Part shown: positions 8,578 to 16,056 of the stretch, one piece after another
Layout of the letters: each line of letters begins with the position of its first letter
How positions within the stretch are numbered: position 1 is the first letter of the stretch
NCBI GenBank assembly: GCA_003151475.1
Contig: PLXQ01000069.1
Span: 100,158 to 164,157, forward strand
From: Acidimicrobiaceae bacterium
GTDB lineage: Bacteria > Actinomycetota > Acidimicrobiia > Acidimicrobiales > UBA8190
DNA length: 64,000 nucleotides
Direction of reading: 5' to 3'
Made by a program: the position numbers and the translations under genes
Notes under the pieces: model-generated
Told to the model about the DNA's origin: nothing
The model's database searches: none
The model's input: the letters and a program-made list of their open reading frames with translations, nothing else

Positions 8578-8868
8578 TCAGGAGGCGCGGCGGCGCGCCG
8601 CCAGCCACGCCTTGCGGAGCTTGCGCCGCTCTTCCTCGGACGTGCCGCCCCAGATTCCGGACTCTTGGTTGGTGGCCAGAGCGAACTCGAGGCAGGGTTC
8701 GTGCGCCTCGCAGTCATCGCACACCCGCTTGGCTGCTTCGATCTGCTCGATGGCAGGACCCGTCGTGCCTACGGGGAAGAAGAGATCGGGCTCGGTATGC
8801 CTGCAAGAGGCCAGGTTCCGCCAGTCGTCGGCATCCCATTCGACCGACCGGTTCCACATGAGTGCCAT
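8578..8868 (-). CDS. whiB1: WhiB1-type iron-sulfur transcription regulator
   Basis: A 96-residue Wbl protein that should ligate a 4Fe-4S cluster through Cys22, Cys50, Cys53 and Cys59. The signature DLFFPVG, the GIWGG turn at 71-75 and the basic tail SEEERRKLRKAWLAARRR are all present. The spacing and the phrases DWRN...C, FFPVG.xGPA..QI and SG.WGG.SE.ERR follow mycobacterial WhiB1 more closely than other Wbl subfamilies. I chose the ATG at 8868 because CGGAGGAAGAGC precedes it; an upstream in-frame start would add 13 unrelated residues. Proximity to pdtaS mirrors the Rv3219/Rv3220c arrangement in mycobacteria. WhiB1 proteins bind the primary sigma factor and respond to nitric oxide. Confidence 0.93.
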   Translation of the reverse strand: MALMWNRSVEWDADDWRNLASCRHTEPDLFFPVGTTGPAIEQIEAAKRVCDDCEAHEPCLEFALATNQESGIWGGTSEEERRKLRKAWLAARRRAS

Positions 8869-8911
8869 GCTCTTCCTCCGGTACCGTGCGCCCGCGGGGG
8901 AGCGCAAATCT

Positions 8912-8927
8912 TGTGATTCAGTTCACA
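8912..8927. promoter_or_regulatory. Perfect CRP-type operator upstream of whiB1
   Basis: TGTGATTCAGTTCACA is TGTGA-N6-TCACA, the exact consensus of cAMP-receptor-family regulators. It lies 44 nt upstream of the whiB1 start codon in the divergent region before the glycerophosphodiesterase gene. Mycobacterial whiB1 is known to be controlled by the CRP homologue Rv3676, so whiB1 is the likely target here. A further TGTGA half-site occurs near 8953. Confidence 0.72.
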
Positions 8928-9050
8928 TGAGGGGCCACAGGAGCGGGGCTACCTGTGAAATTGTTCGTTAGTGAACGTAGTCCCAAGCGCGAGTTCATGC
9001 AAACGTCACACAACGCCGAAAGATATGGAATAGCAGGAGAAAGGCGGGAA

Positions 9051-9806
9051 ATGATCGAAGAGGTGTCGTGGCCCCGCCGTCGGCCGGGCGGACCGATCAC
9101 CCTCCTGGGCCATCGCGGCGGTTCGGGCCCGTGGCGGGAGAACACCCTGGAGGCGTTTGCCGGGGGGATCGGGCTCGGCGCCGACGGGGTGGAGCTCGAC
9201 GTCCGCCGCACTTCCGACGGCCGACTGGTGGTGCACCACGACGCCGAGATCGCCGGCATCGGTGCCATCGCCGGCCTCCGGGCGAGCGAGATCCCGCCCT
9301 GGGTACCCGGTTTGGAGGAGGCGCTGACCGCCTGCGCGGGGGCGGCGGTCAACGTGGAGGTCAAGAACGCGCCGACAGAGCCGGGCTTCGACCCCGAGGA
9401 GACGGCCGCTACCGAGGTCGTCGCCGTCCTGGCCGGCACCGGCGGGGGCAAAGCGGCTCCGGCCCACGTCATCGTCTCGTCGTTCTGGCCCGCCAGTCTG
9501 CAGGCCGTCCACCGGGCGGCGCCCGAGATCCCCACCGGACTGCTCGTCCACCCCGCACTCGACGCCACCGAGGCGGCGGGGCGGGCGGCGGCCATGGGCT
9601 GTACGGCGCTCCATCCCTTCCACGCCCAGGCCACCTCTGCTCTGGTGGACCTCGTCCATGGCCTCGACATGTCCGTCGCCGTCTGGACGGTGAACGAACG
9701 GTCCGACCTCACCGCCGTGATGGCGGCCGGCGTCGATGTGGTGATCTCGGACCGGATCACTGCCATGCGCCAGGCCTTGGAGGCGGCCCCATACGAGGGC
9801 CGATAG
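9051..9806 (+). CDS. Glycerophosphodiester phosphodiesterase (GDPD family)
   Basis: The TIM-barrel GDPD motifs are present: LGHRGGSGPWRENTLEAF with the catalytic His and Glu, GADGVELDVRRTSDG with metal-binding Glu/Asp, LVVHHDAEI with the second catalytic His, VNVEVKN, and the C-terminal VWTVNE. It would hydrolyse glycerophosphodiesters to sn-glycerol-3-phosphate and an alcohol. No signal peptide is visible, so a cytosolic role in lipid-headgroup turnover is likely. I chose the ATG at 9051 because AGGAGAAAGGCGGG precedes it; the upstream GTG at 8955 would add 32 residues with no family similarity. It runs divergently from whiB1. Confidence 0.9.
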   Translation: MIEEVSWPRRRPGGPITLLGHRGGSGPWRENTLEAFAGGIGLGADGVELDVRRTSDGRLVVHHDAEIAGIGAIAGLRASEIPPWVPGLEEALTACAGAAVNVEVKNAPTEPGFDPEETAATEVVAVLAGTGGGKAAPAHVIVSSFWPASLQAVHRAAPEIPTGLLVHPALDATEAAGRAAAMGCTALHPFHAQATSALVDLVHGLDMSVAVWTVNERSDLTAVMAAGVDVVISDRITAMRQALEAAPYEGR

Positions 9807-9876
9807 GCGCACCCACGGGGCGACCGACAGGAGGAAAGGGCGGGCACGACCGAGGCGGTTCCGGCGCCGGATTGGT

Positions 9877-9909
9877 CCGAGGGGCCCTTCCTCGGGGACA
9901 ATCGACGCC
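9877..9909 (+). promoter_or_regulatory. etfB promoter with dyad, apparently leaderless
   Basis: GACAAT at 9897-9902 lies seven bases before the etfB ATG, which has no Shine-Dalgarno, so transcription should begin at or beside the start codon. An inverted repeat CCGAGG/CCTCGG (9877-9895) abuts the hexamer and could be a regulator site. Confidence 0.45.
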
Positions 9910-10689
9910 ATGAACGTCGTCGTCTGTGTAAAGCAAATTCCTGATCCGGCCGCCCCTCAGGCTCTCGATCCCGAGACCCGGACCCTCATCCGACAAGGCA
10001 AGTTGATCCTTGACGACTCCGACGCCTACGGCGTGGAGATGGGGCTCCAGCTGGCCAACCAGGCCGGTGGAGACGTGGTCACCCTGGTGTCGATGGCCCC
10101 CAACGGCGAGACCTCCGGCCTGCGCACGGCTCTGGCCATGGGAGCCGACAAGGCCATCTTGGTCAGTGACGATGCCCTGCGGGGCTCCGACGCCCTGTCG
10201 ACGGCCAAGGTTCTGGCCAAGGCCATCGAAAGAGCCGAACCCGACCTCATCATCGCCGCCACGGAATCGACCGACGGCTACACCGGGACCTTTCCGGTGC
10301 AGTTGGCCGAGCTTCTGGGCCTCCCGTCGATCACCTTCGCCAAGAAGGTGACGGTCGGAGACGGCACGGTCGTCGTCGACCGGCAGACCGAAGCCGGTTA
10401 CGACGAAGTCGAATGCCCGCTTCCTGCCTTGGTGACCGTGACGGCCGGCGTGGTCGAGCCCCGGTACCCCTCGTTCAAGGGGATCATGGCGGCCAAGTCC
10501 AAGCCTCTCGAGCAGCTCACCGTGGCCGACCTCGGCCTCGATGCGAGCCAGGTCGGCGCGGCGGGATCCCGCCAGGAGGTCACCGATGTCTCGGCCGCCG
10601 ACGAGCGCAAGGCGGGAGAGATCGTGCAAGACGAGGGCGACGGTTACGAGTACGTCGTCCGCTTCCTGGAGCAGCTCAAGCTGATCTGA
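9910..10689 (+). CDS. etfB: Electron transfer flavoprotein beta subunit
   Basis: The 259-residue protein opens with MNVVVCVKQIPDP and contains the ETF-beta pattern DAYGVEMGLQLA, LAMGADKAILV, ATESTDGYTGTFPVQLAELLG and the AMP-binding/ETF signature VECPLPALVTVTAGVVEPRYPS. With EtfA it forms the FAD-containing heterodimer that accepts electrons from acyl-CoA and related flavin dehydrogenases and passes them to the quinone pool via ETF:quinone oxidoreductase. etfA follows 78 nt downstream on the same strand, and the pair is probably one transcript. No acyl-CoA dehydrogenase lies nearby. Confidence 0.96.
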   Translation: MNVVVCVKQIPDPAAPQALDPETRTLIRQGKLILDDSDAYGVEMGLQLANQAGGDVVTLVSMAPNGETSGLRTALAMGADKAILVSDDALRGSDALSTAKVLAKAIERAEPDLIIAATESTDGYTGTFPVQLAELLGLPSITFAKKVTVGDGTVVVDRQTEAGYDEVECPLPALVTVTAGVVEPRYPSFKGIMAAKSKPLEQLTVADLGLDASQVGAAGSRQEVTDVSAADERKAGEIVQDEGDGYEYVVRFLEQLKLI

Positions 10690-10767
10690 TCCGCCCCCGT
10701 CACGACGCATGCACTCGCCTCATCCAACACACCTCTCTCGCACCAACGATTCTCAGGAGCACACACG

Positions 10768-11739
10768 ATGTCCATCGAGAAGATCTGGGTCCTCGCCGAA
10801 GTCGCCGACGGCGCGGCCACGAGCACGTCGCTCGAATTGCTCACCGAGGCGCGGTCCATGGGCCCCACCGTGGCCGCTGTCACCTGGGGGACCGAGACCG
10901 GTGCCGTCGCCGGCACGCTCGGCGAATTCGGTGCCTCCGCCGTCTATGACGTGGGCGATCTCGACGGGGCGCTCCCCGGTGCCCCGGTGGCCGGGGCCAT
11001 CGCCGCGCTGATCGCGTCCGGCGACCGTCCCGATGTGATCCTCGTGCCGGCCAGCTATGATGGCCGTGACATCGCCGGCCGACTGTCGGCCAAGATCGAC
11101 AGCCCCGTCATCACGAACGTCGTCGGGCTCACCGTCGACGGTGACGAGGTCCAGTCCCAGCACGGCCTGTTCGGGGGGGCCCAGGTGGCCACCGCCCGCT
11201 TCACCGGCGAGCGGCCCTGGATCTTCGTCGTCCGGGCCAAGTCCTTCACGGCCGAGCCCGGCGGCAGTTCCGCCGCTCAGGTCACGCCCGCACCGGCGCC
11301 CGACCTCGGCGCCTCCAACGCGGCCAAGGTGAAGGCGCGCCACGTCGAGGAGCGGACCGGTCCCAAGCTCGACGAGGCCGAGGTCGTCGTCTCCGGCGGC
11401 CGGGGCCTCGGTTCGGCCGAGCACTACGCCATGATCGAAGAGCTGGCCAAGTTGCTCCACGGCGCCGCCGGCGCCAGCCGCGCCATCGTGGACGCCGGCT
11501 GGGTGCCGTACTCCCACCAGGTGGGCCAGACGGGCAAGACCGTGAAGCCGACGCTCTACATCGCCTGCGGGATCTCCGGTGCCACCCAGCACCTGGTGGG
11601 GATGAAGGGCTCGAAGAACATCGTCGCCATCAACAAGGACCGCGACGCGCCGATCTTCTCCGTGGCCGATCTCGGCATCGTCGGTGACGTCCACAAGGTC
11701 GTGCCCAAGCTCATCGAGGCCCTGAAAGCACACGGCTGA
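10768..11739 (+). CDS. etfA: Electron transfer flavoprotein alpha subunit
   Basis: The 323-residue protein has the N-terminal ETF fold ([14 protein letters not shown]), the central [14 protein letters not shown] motif, and the C-terminal FAD-binding signature [19 protein letters not shown] followed by [23 protein letters not shown]. All cofactor-contacting motifs appear intact. It partners EtfB encoded immediately upstream. AGGAGCACACACG precedes the ATG, a usable Shine-Dalgarno. The following SixA-like gene starts 39 nt later and may be read through from the etf transcript. Confidence 0.96.
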   Translation: MSIEKIWVLAEVADGAATSTSLELLTEARSMGPTVAAVTWGTETGAVAGTLGEFGASAVYDVGDLDGALPGAPVAGAIAALIASGDRPDVILVPASYDGRDIAGRLSAKIDSPVITNVVGLTVDGDEVQSQHGLFGGAQVATARFTGERPWIFVVRAKSFTAEPGGSSAAQVTPAPAPDLGASNAAKVKARHVEERTGPKLDEAEVVVSGGRGLGSAEHYAMIEELAKLLHGAAGASRAIVDAGWVPYSHQVGQTGKTVKPTLYIACGISGATQHLVGMKGSKNIVAINKDRDAPIFSVADLGIVGDVHKVVPKLIEALKAHG

Positions 11740-11777
11740 TCCTGGTCGGGCAGGGCCGGTTCGGGAACGTCGACCAA

Positions 11778-12299
11778 GTGAAACACGTCTGGATCCTGCG
11801 CCACGCCAAGGCGGCTTCGGACGGACCCGACGGTGACGACCACAGCCGGCCTCTGACCGGTCGCGGCAAGCGCCAGAGTAAGCAGGTGGCCCAATTCCTG
11901 GCCGCTCGGGTGGCATCGGGGGCGCCGACGCCCGACGTGGTGCTCTCCTCCTCAGCGGCGCGCGCCCTCGCCACGGCCGAGGCGGCCCACGACGCGCTGG
12001 GCGAGAGCGTCCCCTTCGACATCGGACGCGCTCTTTACACGGCCGACGCCGATGCCATCGTCGACCGGCTCCGGCTCGTCCCCGACGAGATCGACGCCGT
12101 CATGGTCGTCGGCCACAATCCCACCTTCCACGAACTGGTCCTGCTCCTCGTCTCGCCCGACGACACCGAGGGACAGGCCCGGCTGGCCGACGGTTTCCCC
12201 ACTGCCGCGCTCGCCATCGTGGCTCTCGATATCCCCACCTGGAGCGAGGTCGTGCCCGGAAGCGGGCACCTCGAGGAGATGTTCGTCCCCACCCGCTGA
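11778..12299 (+). CDS. SixA-like histidine phosphatase
   Basis: A short (173-residue) phosphoglycerate-mutase-superfamily protein with the phosphohistidine motif LRHAKAAS near the N-terminus and the second catalytic His in [11 protein letters not shown]. Length and the RHAKA form fit the SixA branch, which removes phosphate from phosphohistidine (for example in phosphorelay or PTS-type proteins). The GTG start at 11778 puts RHA at residues 8-10, as expected. The physiological substrate cannot be deduced. The gene converges on the SCO1664-family gene. Confidence 0.85.
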   Translation: MKHVWILRHAKAASDGPDGDDHSRPLTGRGKRQSKQVAQFLAARVASGAPTPDVVLSSSAARALATAEAAHDALGESVPFDIGRALYTADADAIVDRLRLVPDEIDAVMVVGHNPTFHELVLLLVSPDDTEGQARLADGFPTAALAIVALDIPTWSEVVPGSGHLEEMFVPTR

Positions 12300-12315
12300 C
12301 CAGATCACCCGCTGG

Positions 12316-13002
12316 TCAGACGAGGGGCCAGGGATAGCAGTGCTCGTTGGGGTCGGGCACGGGGAATCGGCCCTTGGCCACCAGCTTCTGCGCCCGTCGG
12401 CGGACGGCGTCGACCTCGGCCGGGGACAACAGCTCCAAGAGGGCGACAGGAACGTCGTCAGCCAGGGCGCTCAGGTCCTCGAGAAGGGCGTCGGGGACGC
12501 GGTCACCGGCGAACTCCCAGATGACGGTGCGCAACTTGGGCTCGCGGTGGAAGCAGAGCCCGTTGTCGATGGCCCAGATGTTGCCGTCGTCGCCGAGAAT
12601 GCAGTGGCCGCTCTTGCGGTCGGCGTTGTTGGCCACCACGTCGAAGGCGCAGATGGCGCGCAGCCGCTCGTGATACTGCTCGTCCTCGATGAGCGTGAAG
12701 TGGTGCTGGGAGAAATCGGCGTCGACGAAGCGCTGGAGTGATCCCTCTCCGAAGGGGGCCTCGGCCCGGATGATCGTCTCGGGGACGAGGTCCCAGCCGA
12801 GTGCGGCCGACAACTCGTAGGCGGCCACCTCACGCCGGAAGATGGCACCGGGGAAGTCCCACAGGTGCCGCTCGCCGCGCTCGGGTTTGTAGACGCCGCC
12901 GGTCTCCTCGTCCCCCGAGCTGCAGGTGACGAGGAAGGTCTGGTTCGAGCTCCACGGCATCCGACCCACGATCTCGATCTCGCCCTCGGCGAGGAGGGTC
13001 AC
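12316..13002 (-). CDS. SCO1664-family protein (PI3/4-kinase-like fold)
   Basis: A 228-residue protein with GVYKPERGERHLWDFP, REVAAYELSAALGWDLVP, FDVVANNADRKSGHCIL and IWAIDNGLCFH. The VVANNADR and IDNGLCFH segments look like the catalytic-loop Asp/Asn and metal-binding Asp of phosphatidylinositol-kinase-like proteins. This family is known as a conserved actinobacterial protein of unconfirmed function. The start is set by the 4-nt GTGA overlap with the upstream DUF3090 stop. It is the third gene of an overlapping three-gene operon. Confidence 0.85.
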   Translation of the reverse strand: MTLLAEGEIEIVGRMPWSSNQTFLVTCSSGDEETGGVYKPERGERHLWDFPGAIFRREVAAYELSAALGWDLVPETIIRAEAPFGEGSLQRFVDADFSQHHFTLIEDEQYHERLRAICAFDVVANNADRKSGHCILGDDGNIWAIDNGLCFHREPKLRTVIWEFAGDRVPDALLEDLSALADDVPVALLELLSPAEVDAVRRRAQKLVAKGRFPVPDPNEHCYPWPLV

Positions 13003-13496
13003 GATGTCGGAGGCCGGTGACCGTTCGTCCTGGGGCACTGGTGTCCGGTGGGGTCGAGAGGCAGCCCGCACAGCGGGCACGGGGGCCGGCCCGCCTCCAC
13101 GAGCAAGGTGGCGCGGACGGCGAATGCCGCCGCCTGCTCCCGGGTGATGGTGAAGCGGGCCACGTCGCCGTCCTCGTCCTCGGCCACCAGCTCTTCGGCT
13201 ACGAGCACGATCCGGTCGATGTCGTCGTCGTAGCTGACCCCGAGGGTGCCGACGACCCAGTGGGGCTCGGTCGGCTCCACCAACTCGAGCCCTTCGAGCA
13301 GCGATCCCGGCCGCTCCAGGTCGGCCAGCAGCCGACCGAGGTACTCGGCCAACACCGAGATCTGCTGCTTCTCCACCTTCAAGGTGAGAAGGGTCCCGCT
13401 GCCCCGGCACTGCAGCAGAAAGACCCGTCGACCGGTGGGGCCCTCGGTGCCCACCGTGAAGAGGTCGAGATCACCTAAGTCGAGAGAGGGGCTCAT
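12999..13496 (-). CDS. DUF3090 family protein with C-terminal zinc-knuckle
   Basis: About 165 residues. The body has the DUF3090 pattern (FTVGTEGPTGRRVFLLQC, LTLKVEKQQISVLAEYL, WVVGTLGVSYDDDIDRIVLVAEEL). The C-terminus carries CPLCGLPLDPTGHQC, a likely zinc-binding knuckle. Starts and stops overlap both neighbours (ATGA upstream, GTGA downstream), so the three genes are translated together. The molecular function of the family is not established. The trio histidine phosphatase/DUF3090/SCO1664 is a conserved actinobacterial neighbourhood, often near mycothiol genes. Confidence 0.88.
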   Translation of the reverse strand: MSPSLDLGDLDLFTVGTEGPTGRRVFLLQCRGSGTLLTLKVEKQQISVLAEYLGRLLADLERPGSLLEGLELVEPTEPHWVVGTLGVSYDDDIDRIVLVAEELVAEDEDGDVARFTITREQAAAFAVRATLLVEAGRPPCPLCGLPLDPTGHQCPRTNGHRPPTS

Positions 13497-14137
13497 GACA
13501 GGGCCAACTCGGTCAACGACGAGGTGTTGTTCACGCAGAGCACGTGGTTCGAGTTCTCGCCGCGGACGAGAGCGGTGACCGAACACGGGGAGACGACGAG
13601 CCTCTGGAAGAGATCAAGGGGCACACCGGCGGTGGCCGAGACGGCCGCCTTGATGGGATCGGCGTGGGAGACGGCCACGAAGGAACCCCCCCGGTGGCGG
13701 TCGGCCAATCGGTCGAGGGTCTCTACCATCCGCATCTGCATCTCGACGAATGACTCGCCGCCGGGGAACCGGAACGATCCGGGCAGCAGCTGAACCGTTC
13801 GCCACTCCTTGCGGCGGGCGAGCACCCGCAGGCTCTTTCCCGTCCAGTCACCGAAGTCGCATTCGAGCAGGCCCTTGTCGATCCGGACCCGGAGCCCGAG
13901 ACGCGAGGCGATGGGCTTGGCCGTCTCCACCGCCCGCTCGAGCGGGGACGCGTAGACGGCGACCGGTCCGGTGGCCAGGGCCGAGATCCGATCGGCCGCC
14001 GCCTCGGCCTGGGCCCGACCCTCGTCCGACAGGTGCAGTCCGGGGGCACGTCCGGGCAGCACCTTTCCCGTGGTCGGCGTCCGCCCGTGACGGACGAGAA
14101 GGGCAACGGCAGGCCCCGGGGGGCGACGGGCGGGCAC
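13493..14137 (-). CDS. Histidine phosphatase family protein (MSMEG_4193 type)
   Basis: A phosphoglycerate-mutase-like phosphatase with LLVRHGRTPTTGKVLPGR (phosphohistidine), YASPLERAVETA, LLECDFGDWTG with the acid residue, and FVAVSHADPIKAAV with the second His. Length 214 residues is typical. It heads the overlapping operon with DUF3090 and SCO1664-family genes, matching the MSMEG_4193 subfamily. The substrate is unknown. It is divergent from the uracil-DNA glycosylase gene with only 25 nt between the two starts, so the promoters must overlap. Confidence 0.88.
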   Translation of the reverse strand: MPARRPPGPAVALLVRHGRTPTTGKVLPGRAPGLHLSDEGRAQAEAAADRISALATGPVAVYASPLERAVETAKPIASRLGLRVRIDKGLLECDFGDWTGKSLRVLARRKEWRTVQLLPGSFRFPGGESFVEMQMRMVETLDRLADRHRGGSFVAVSHADPIKAAVSATAGVPLDLFQRLVVSPCSVTALVRGENSNHVLCVNNTSSLTELALS

Positions 14138-14149
14138 GCCGGGTCATCG

Positions 14150-14155
14150 TACGCT
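14150..14155 (+). promoter_or_regulatory. -10 hexamer of the leaderless udg gene
   Basis: TACGCT lies exactly seven bases before the GTG at 14163, with no Shine-Dalgarno between, so the transcript probably starts at the initiation codon. Confidence 0.45.
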
Positions 14156-14162
14156 GTCGGCC

Positions 14163-14891
14163 GTGCGCCCCCGGTCGGCTCCCGCCGAAGCAAAGACACC
14201 TCTGCCTGAGGCGCGCGACAGGCTCCGGGAATTGGCGTCGCTGTCGGCCGAGATCGTGGCCTGCCGGCTCTGCCCCCGACTGGTGGCCTGGCGCGAGCAG
14301 GTGGCCAGCGAGAAGCGGGCCTCGTTCGCCGACCAGGTCTACTGGGGTCGGGCCGTTCCGGGATTCGGCGATCCCTCGGCCCGCATCGCCGTGGTCGGCC
14401 TGGCCCCGGCGGCGCACGGGGCCAACCGGACGGGACGGGTCTTCACCGGTGACCGCTCGGGAGACTGGCTCTTCGCCGCCATGTACCGGGCGGGACTGGC
14501 CAACCAGCCCACCTCGGTCTCGGCCGACGACGGCCTCCGACTCTCCGACGCGTACATCTCGGCCGCCGTCCGCTGCGCACCGCCGCAGAACAAGCCGACG
14601 CCCGAGGAGCGGACCACCTGTCTGCCTTATCTCCGGCGGGAGCTGGCGCTGCTCGGCGACGTCCGGGTGATCCTCGTCCTCGGTCAGTTCGCCTATCAGG
14701 TCATCGCCGGCGAGCTGGCTCTGCGTCCGCGCCCGAAATTCGGCCACGGGGTGGAAGCGGTCAGCCCCGACGGCCGCGTGGTGCTCTGCTCCTACCACCC
14801 GAGCCAGCAGAACACCTTCACCGGCACCCTGACCGAGCCCATGTTCGATGCCGTTTTTGCCCGGGCCCTCGAACTGGTGAAGGGGCGGTAG
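14163..14891 (+). CDS. Family 5 uracil-DNA glycosylase (UdgB type)
   Basis: An iron-sulfur uracil-DNA glycosylase that removes uracil from DNA. Cluster cysteines appear in VACRLCPR and in the later AVRCAPP and TTCLPYL segments. The active-site loop VVGLAPAAHGANRTGRVF lacks the acidic residue of family 4, which points to family 5. The second motif CSYHPSQQNTFTGTL is intact. The 242-residue length fits. The GTG start has no Shine-Dalgarno but is preceded at the right distance by a -10 hexamer. It pairs functionally with the Fpg glycosylase gene nearby. Confidence 0.92.
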   Translation: MRPRSAPAEAKTPLPEARDRLRELASLSAEIVACRLCPRLVAWREQVASEKRASFADQVYWGRAVPGFGDPSARIAVVGLAPAAHGANRTGRVFTGDRSGDWLFAAMYRAGLANQPTSVSADDGLRLSDAYISAAVRCAPPQNKPTPEERTTCLPYLRRELALLGDVRVILVLGQFAYQVIAGELALRPRPKFGHGVEAVSPDGRVVLCSYHPSQQNTFTGTLTEPMFDAVFARALELVKGR

Positions 14892-14905
14892 ACGCGGCGG
14901 ACGGC

Positions 14906-16036
14906 TCAGGCGGGTGCCGGCATCCGCCGCGGCGCGTCCACGGCCGTGGCCGGCCAACGGCGCCGGCTCACGCGCGCCAGCTTGTGCAGCAAGGCGATGG
15001 CCCCGGGGTCGTCATCGCCGGGCCGAGTCTCGACCACACCGTCGGCGACCATCCCGGCCATGATCTCGCGGCCCTGGTCGGTCCGGACGATGGTGAGAGT
15101 CCAGTCGGAGAAGGCCCCGATCCCGCCCGTCGAGATGTCGGCGTGCTCGGCGGCGAAGTCGGGACAGGCCTTGCAGCCTTCGCGCGTCCAGGCTTGACCC
15201 TCTTTCAATGACACCTCGTGGTACTCGCCGTCGTGGGTCCAGATCTGAAAGACACCCTTGATGTTGATCTTCTTGATGGCGGCGCGGGTGAGACCGTACT
15301 TGGCTTCGAAGAGATCCTCGAAGATGGCGTCGTCGAAGGTCTTGGAGCAGAGCAAGCCGATGGAGAGCGAGAGTCGTCGGGCCACCTTCCCGGCCTTGCG
15401 GGACTTCATCATGGCCGGCGCCGACGCCTGGCAGCTCATCCCGACGAGGGCGATCTTCTCGGCCCCGGCTTCCACGGCCGCCGGATAAGCGAGCGTATTG
15501 GCCGAGTAGGTGTAGCGCGATCCGGCCGTGGCCAATACCTCCGCGCGCGTGCGGGCCACCGCCGGCACCGCCTTCCACGTGGTCCCGTCTCCCTCGAGGG
15601 CCGAGACGAGGGCGGCGTCGATCACGTCGTGTTCGAGAGCCCAGATCAAGATGGCCGAGACGAGCCCCCCGTCCTGACCGTTGTCGCGCACTTCAGGATC
15701 AGCGGCGCGCACGAGCAGGATGTCGCCCACCACACCGGCGTCCTCCTCCTCGGTCCGTTCTCGTCCGAACATGAAGGTGTCGATCTCGGTCTCCCACGTC
15801 CGGAAGCGGGGGCAGGCACGCGTGCACATGGTGCAGCCCTTGACCCCGTGGGTGCAGTCGGTGGCCCCTCCGTCCGCCTCCACCTTCCAGGGCCGGTAGA
15901 CCCCGTCGCCGTCGTTGTAATTCAGCACGTCGTGGGGGCAGACGATGATGCACGCGGCACACCCGGTGCACAGTCCGGAGGTCACGACCTCTTGGTAGAG
16001 GTGGGCCCAATGTGGCTTCTCGAGAGGCATGGGCAC
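14906..16036 (-). CDS. FrhB/FdhB-family iron-sulfur flavoprotein (F420-interacting)
   Basis: This 376-residue protein carries two ferredoxin-type cysteine clusters, CTGCAACIIVCP and CTMCTRACPR, followed by the FrhB N-domain (DNGQDGGLVSAILIWAL, TAGSRYTYSANTL) and the FrhB C-domain (LVGMSCQASA, LSIGLLCSKTF, CKACPDFAAEHADIS). Such proteins bind FAD and 4Fe-4S clusters and shuttle electrons between coenzyme F420 and another centre. No hydrogenase or formate-dehydrogenase catalytic subunit lies nearby, so its partner may be ferredoxin or an unlinked enzyme. It is divergent from fpg across 20 nt. Confidence 0.88.
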   Translation of the reverse strand: MPMPLEKPHWAHLYQEVVTSGLCTGCAACIIVCPHDVLNYNDGDGVYRPWKVEADGGATDCTHGVKGCTMCTRACPRFRTWETEIDTFMFGRERTEEEDAGVVGDILLVRAADPEVRDNGQDGGLVSAILIWALEHDVIDAALVSALEGDGTTWKAVPAVARTRAEVLATAGSRYTYSANTLAYPAAVEAGAEKIALVGMSCQASAPAMMKSRKAGKVARRLSLSIGLLCSKTFDDAIFEDLFEAKYGLTRAAIKKINIKGVFQIWTHDGEYHEVSLKEGQAWTREGCKACPDFAAEHADISTGGIGAFSDWTLTIVRTDQGREIMAGMVADGVVETRPGDDDPGAIALLHKLARVSRRRWPATAVDAPRRMPAPA

Positions 16037-16042
16037 CCACAG

Positions 16043-16048
16043 TAGCGT
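16043..16048 (+). promoter_or_regulatory. -10 hexamer of leaderless fpg
   Basis: TAGCGT lies eight bases before the GTG at 16057 and no Shine-Dalgarno is present, matching other probable leaderless starts in the window. Confidence 0.38.
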
Positions 16049-16056
16049 CGTGCCCC

